Positions 62,176-64,000 of a stretch of DNA of 64,000 nt are shown here, in pieces (positions within the stretch are counted from its first letter, which is position 1; every line of letters begins with the position of its first letter). Under the pieces are notes generated by a model. It did not search any database, was not told the DNA's origin, and saw only the letters and a list, made by a program, of their open reading frames with translations. Made by a program: the position numbers and the translations under genes. The stretch spans positions 1 to 64,000 of the forward strand of contig CAYYIV010000004.1 in the NCBI GenBank assembly GCA_964472095.1. Reading direction: 5' to 3'. This stretch comes from Pelagibius sp964472095 (lineage in GTDB: Bacteria; Pseudomonadota; Alphaproteobacteria; Kiloniellales; Kiloniellaceae).

Positions 62176-64000
62176 TCAGCTTCCCTCGTCGGATGAGCTT
62201 GCCGCCCGGCGTCGGGCGCCCAGGGTGGCAGCTTTTTCCGCGTCGATCCACCAGCGTAAGGGGTCAGGACCGTTCAGTGGGATGCGCCCCGGCCGGCCGA
62301 ACTTATCCCAGTAGAGAATGCGGTCGAAAGGTGCGATGAGCTGCGGGATGACGTAATGGCCCCAGAGCAGCACTCGGTCGAGGGCGCGGGTACGCTGGAT
62401 CAGGCTTTCGCGGTCGGGGGCCGAGATCACCAGTTCGATCAGTTCGTCGACCACCGGATCCTTGATGCCGGCGATGTTGCGGCTGGAGGATTGATCGGCC
62501 GCGGCGCTGCCCCACTGGTCGCGCTGTTCGTTTCCCGGTGACAGAGCCTGGCCGTTGTTGAAGATCATCATGTCGAAATCGCGGGCACGAAAGCGATTGA
62601 TGTACTGCGAGGTATCCACCAGCCGCGGCCGCACTTCGATGCCGAGGCGCCGCAGATTGAAGAAGAACGGCAGCAGCACGCGTTCCTGGGCCTGGTCGAC
62701 ATAGAGAAATTCGAAGCTGAAGCGTTCGCCAGTTTCGGCGTTCACCAGCTTCATGTCACGCACCACCCAACCCGCCTGCGCGAGTATATCGAAAGCCTTC
62801 AGGAGATTGGCGCGCGGCCAGCCGGTGCCGTCGGTGGTCGGTGGCTGGTAGGGCGTGGTGAAGGCCTCCTCGGGAACGCGGCCGCGATAGCGCTCCAGGA
62901 TCTCCAATTCCTCGCCCTGCGGCAGCCCCGTGGCGGCCAGCTCCGTCGGGGCCCAATAGCTCGCCGGCTGTTCGTACTGGCCGTAGTACACGGTCTTGTT
63001 GGTCCACTGAAAATCAAAGGCATAGGCCAGTGCCTGGCGGACCTTGCGATCCTGGAACTGCGGGCGGCGCGTGTTCATGTAGAAGGCCTGCATGCCGCCG
63101 GAACTCTTGTTCAGGATCCGCTGCTTTTGCAGCACGCCGGCCTCGACGGCGGGGATGTTGTACTGCGTCGCCCACTCCTTGGCGGAGTTTTCCGAGAAGT
63201 AATCGATCTGCCCGGCCTTCAGCGCCTGGCGCACGATGGTGCGATCAAGAAAATACTCGTAGCGGATGGTGTCGTAGTTGTCGGTGCCGACGCGTAGCGG
63301 GACGTCTTTGCCCCAATAGTCTTCAACTCTTTCGATCTCGACGAAACGCCCCGGCTCGAAGGACTTCACGCGGTAGGGGCCGCTGCCCAGGGGTGGCTCC
63401 AGGGTCGGCGTCGTGAAGTCGCGGCCTTCCCAATAGTGTTTCGGGAACACCGGAAGCTGACCCATGATCAGCGGCAACTCGCGGTTCTCGCCGGGTTGAA
63501 AGCTGAACTTCACGCTCAACGCGTCCAGTTTCTCGGCGCCGATAACGCTCTGATAGTAGAAGCGATAGACCGGAGCGCCCTGTGTGGTCAGCGTCTCGAA
63601 GGAGAAGATGACGTCGTCGGCGGTGACCGGCTCGCCGTCGTGCCAGCGTGCCTTCGGGTTCACGTGAAAGATTATCCAGGAGCGGTCCTCCGGCCATTCG
63701 ATGCTCTCGGCCAGCAGGCCGTACATGGTGAAGGCTTCGTCGTCGCCGTTCACCATCAGGGTCTCGGTGGCAATGCTGGCACCCGCGGCGGCAGTACCCT
63801 TGGCGTTGTAGGGATTGAAGGTATCGAAGGTCCGGTCGGCGGACAGCTTCAAGGTGCCGCCCTTGGGGGCGTTGGGGTTCACGTAGTCGAAATGTACGAA
63901 ACCGGGCCCGTACTTCGGTTCGCCGTGCATGGCGATGGCGTGGGCCTTGTGGATCTCTTGGTCTTGGGCGGCGACAGGCGGGGTGGCGGCGGACAGGCAA
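62176..64000 (-). CDS. yejA: Peptide ABC transporter substrate-binding protein YejA (5' truncated by window edge)
   Basis: 608 residues are visible; the start is beyond 64000. Going upstream from the first ATG in frame (63930), the reading continues with CLSAATPPVAAQDQEIHKAHAIAMHGEPKY, which is the end of a signal peptide and the mature N terminus, so that ATG is not the start. SBP_bac_5 motifs are DDEAFTMYGLLAESI, WEGRDFTTPTLEPPLGSGPYRVKSFEPGRFVEIERVEDYWGKD and ALAYAFDFQWTNKTVYYGQYE. It binds oligopeptides in the periplasm and feeds YejB/E/F. Confidence 0.95.
   Translation of the reverse strand, partial: CLSAATPPVAAQDQEIHKAHAIAMHGEPKYGPGFVHFDYVNPNAPKGGTLKLSADRTFDTFNPYNAKGTAAAGASIATETLMVNGDDEAFTMYGLLAESIEWPEDRSWIIFHVNPKARWHDGEPVTADDVIFSFETLTTQGAPVYRFYYQSVIGAEKLDALSVKFSFQPGENRELPLIMGQLPVFPKHYWEGRDFTTPTLEPPLGSGPYRVKSFEPGRFVEIERVEDYWGKDVPLRVGTDNYDTIRYEYFLDRTIVRQALKAGQIDYFSENSAKEWATQYNIPAVEAGVLQKQRILNKSSGGMQAFYMNTRRPQFQDRKVRQALAYAFDFQWTNKTVYYGQYEQPASYWAPTELAATGLPQGEELEILERYRGRVPEEAFTTPYQPPTTDGTGWPRANLLKAFDILAQAGWVVRDMKLVNAETGERFSFEFLYVDQAQERVLLPFFFNLRRLGIEVRPRLVDTSQYINRFRARDFDMMIFNNGQALSPGNEQRDQWGSAAADQSSSRNIAGIKDPVVDELIELVISAPDRESLIQRTRALDRVLLWGHYVIPQLIAPFDRILYWDKFGRPGRIPLNGPDPLRWWIDAEKAATLGARRRAASSSDEGS

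Overview
The window is about 64 kb of gene-dense, high-GC DNA from an alphaproteobacterial chromosome. Rhodospirillales-like marine or soil lineages (Rhodovibrionaceae relatives) are my best guess, inferred from the YejABEF, tripartite tricarboxylate and TAXI transporters, a GST-fold gene resembling the cell-division factor FzlA, a LemA/DUF2207 pair and overall gene style. I see no phage, insertion sequence, integrase, CRISPR array or rRNA. There is one tRNA gene (Ser, anticodon GGA). Both edges cut genes: gltB on the left and yejA on the right.

Layout. 1-7.2 kb: 3' end of gltB, FzlA-like GST fold, secreted TPR protein, SDR epimerase-like protein, unknown membrane protein, ABHD10-like hydrolase, GT4 glycosyltransferase. 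7.3-17.8 kb: the translation cluster thrS-infC // rpmI-rplT-pheS-pheT. It is split by a 3.6 kb block holding a bdcA/bdcR (SDR/TetR) pair and a DMT transporter/LysR pair. infC appears to start at AUA behind a perfect Shine-Dalgarno and ends in 30-bp palindromic tandem repeats. 17.8-22 kb: small unknown proteins, lepA, tRNA-Ser and a bidirectional 19-bp hairpin. 22-29 kb: DUF1989 protein, a peptidoglycan-binding/GH19-like hydrolase next to a DUF2235 (Tle1-like) lipase, serine-glyoxylate aminotransferase, DUF2207 plus LemA. 29-34 kb: MFS transporter, DUF1194 vWA protein, an SDR / adenine deaminase / RidA operon and a GNAT relic. 34-41 kb: two orphan PAS histidine kinases, a signal-less solute-binding protein, an HU protein with a lysine-rich tail and a Tat-exported PhoD phosphatase. 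41-49 kb: SLC13/RCK permease, a mercuric-reductase-like flavoprotein paired with TVP38, an orphan TAXI binding protein, GST, M17 aminopeptidase and MarR.

The most coherent accessory system lies at 49.4-57.3 kb: tctC-tctB-tctA divergent from an IclR regulator, followed by a CoA-acylating aldehyde dehydrogenase and two SucC/SucD-like ADP-forming ligase subunits. Together they predict uptake of a small anionic carboxylate, its activation to a CoA thioester and reduction to the aldehyde. This is the logic of sulfoacetate to sulfoacetaldehyde, but with a SucCD-type ligase and a TTT transporter. Both promoters share the 12-mer GTCCCGTTTTTT; at the catabolic promoter it forms half of an 11-bp-arm dyad over the -10/start region. 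The window closes with a GhrA-like 2-hydroxyacid dehydrogenase and the yejABEF peptide ABC transporter.
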